From Ectothiorhodospiraceae bacterium (lineage in GTDB: Bacteria > Pseudomonadota > Gammaproteobacteria > Thiohalomonadales > Thiohalomonadaceae): a stretch of 40,311 nt of DNA. The position numbers and the translations under genes are program-made. The notes beneath the pieces are model-generated. The model was not told the DNA's origin. It ran no database searches and saw nothing but the letters and a program-made list of their open reading frames with translations. Numbering within the stretch: position 1 is the first letter of the stretch; each line of letters starts with the position of its first letter. Location of the stretch: the NCBI GenBank assembly GCA_007125455.1, contig SLDE01000018.1, forward strand, positions 1 to 40,311. The letters run 5' to 3'. Below, piece by piece: positions 39,717 to 40,311 of this stretch.

Positions 39717-39971
39717 ATCGAATCCGCGCCTGCACTCTCCCATCGTGGCTTCCCCCCTCACTCTGCTTTGAATAATCACCGGAGCTTCACTGAAACTTGG
39801 CGAACCCTTGAGGGCACCTGCGAACTGCGTCAGGCTCGGGGCACTTTCTGGCAAACTCGTTCCATCTATCAGCAGGATGAGCTAGGCATCTTTGCCATCG
39901 AATCGCTCGTAACTGCTGGGAAATTGCCGTTTTCCGTGCTCATCGATATGGGCGTTTAGCTCATAGGCTAT
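39717..39971. other. Sequence without a clear gene after the small membrane protein
   Basis: 255 bases. A 63-codon frame starting with TTG (39768-39959) reads through it and has protein-like composition, but has no ribosome site, no usable start and no family I know; it may be debris of a transferred element. I found no repeat or terminator that I would trust. Confidence 0.35.
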
Positions 39972-40182
39972 TCAGCCTCCCAGGGCTTGGGGCCGTTGTT
40001 GTTTCAGCGCTTGCTGTATGGTCAACACCTGCTGCTGCATGCGCTGATATTCAGCCAACAGTTCGTCCGGAGCTCCGGGACCTTCGTCCGCATTGACGCA
40101 GATTTTTGATGTCCAAACTGTAGTTGTTGGCCTTGATGGTGCCGATGTCGACACGCCAGGCCTCTTCGCTCTCTTCGCACCT
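39972..40182 (-). pseudogene. C-terminal remnant of a type I restriction methylase subunit (hsdM)
   Basis: On the minus strand from about 40182 a frame reads CEESEEAWRVDIGTIKANNYSLDIKN, a form of the HsdM C-terminal region; at about 40095-40108 the frame breaks, and the neighbouring frame continues NADEGPGAPDELLAEYQRMQQQ to the stop at 39972. Together they look like the last 70 residues of HsdM (DIKNP, then DELLAEY, then a coiled-coil tail). Upstream of the remnant a palindromic repeat replaces the rest of the gene. With one frameshift and no N terminus the gene cannot be functional. The family assignment is from memory of the pattern. Confidence 0.6.
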
Positions 40183-40183
40183 T

Positions 40184-40256
40184 GGGGAGAGGGGCTTTTG
40201 CTTGCTCCCTTCTCCCCCGGGGGAGAAGGGCCGAGGATGAGGGGGCTTTGCTTGCT
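40184..40256. repeat. Palindromic repeat with flanking direct repeats
   Basis: A perfect 24-base palindrome, CCCTTCTCCCCC and GGGGGAGAAGGG, at 40207-40230. It is framed by two near-identical 18-base direct repeats, 40189-40206 and 40239-40256 (GAGGGGCTTTTGCTTGCT and GAGGGGGCTTTGCTTGCT), 50 bases apart. Similar in type to the hairpin at 4721-4750. Such CCCTTCTCCC palindromes are known to me as dispersed repeats in several Gammaproteobacteria. The window ends before the repeat block ends. Confidence 0.65.
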
Positions 40257-40311
40257 ATTGGTTCGAGGCTGAGTGTTGGCGGGCTTCGGTGACACTCCCC
40301 CCTCATCCCAA

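Noticed and set aside
39768..39959. TTG-started 63-codon ORF near the end
   Set aside because: No ribosome site and no recognised family; possibly debris of an old element.

Overview
The window comes from a GC-rich (about 60% by eye) gammaproteobacterial chromosome. The order LysM lipoprotein / dprA / smg, divergent from def-fmt-rsmB, followed by ntrYX and trkAH, is typical of free-living Gammaproteobacteria. The gene set (rubrerythrin, orphan EncFtn ferritin, DUF3501, DUF1840, Mqo-like oxidase, CTCTGTG-type intergenic repeats) suggests a Chromatiales- or Thiotrichales-like sulfur-oxidiser type of lineage. That placement is inference; no rRNA or marker search was possible.

Layout. 1-4476 (minus): an RND efflux pump, cut by the window edge, with its periplasmic adaptor and a LuxR-type regulator; a 16-bp palindrome lies between regulator and pump genes. 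4477-4872: gene-free mosaic of dispersed repeats. 4873-6240 (minus): thiol peroxidase, DUF1840 protein and exported rhodanese. 6241-6676: gene-free, with three DnaA-box-like sites and a terminator. 6677-8956 (minus): small unknown protein and Rep helicase. 9211-10533 (plus): Mqo-like FAD oxidoreductase.

10701-14742 (plus) is the most interesting part: a well-matched OxyR operator, then rubrerythrin, a GlpC/HdrB-like Fe-S protein, DUF3501, an EncFtn-type ferritin with no encapsulin shell gene, and oxyR itself with both redox cysteines. It reads as a self-contained peroxide and iron module. A hairpin and an inverted-arm repeat lie inside the transcription unit.

14809-25773 holds mostly minus-strand housekeeping genes: uvrD, a PAS-PAS-GGDEF-EAL protein, a group II truncated haemoglobin (plus), sbcB, hemF, a small SecDF-P1-like periplasmic protein, tsaC and topA. 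25791-28683 (minus): a terminator, smg, dprA and a LysM lipoprotein. 28827-39716 (plus): def, fmt, rsmB, DUF4390, ntrY, ntrX, trkA, trkH, a methyltransferase and a small membrane protein, many with overlapping ends. The NtrX protein has lost the GAFTGA loop and the Walker A lysine, so it is unlikely to be a sigma-54 activator. 39717-40311: decayed sequence with a frameshifted C-terminal remnant of a type I methylase subunit (hsdM), cut by a palindromic repeat.

All start sites and functions are read from sequence and remembered family motifs; no database search was run. No rRNA, tRNA, CRISPR array, intact insertion sequence or prophage was seen.
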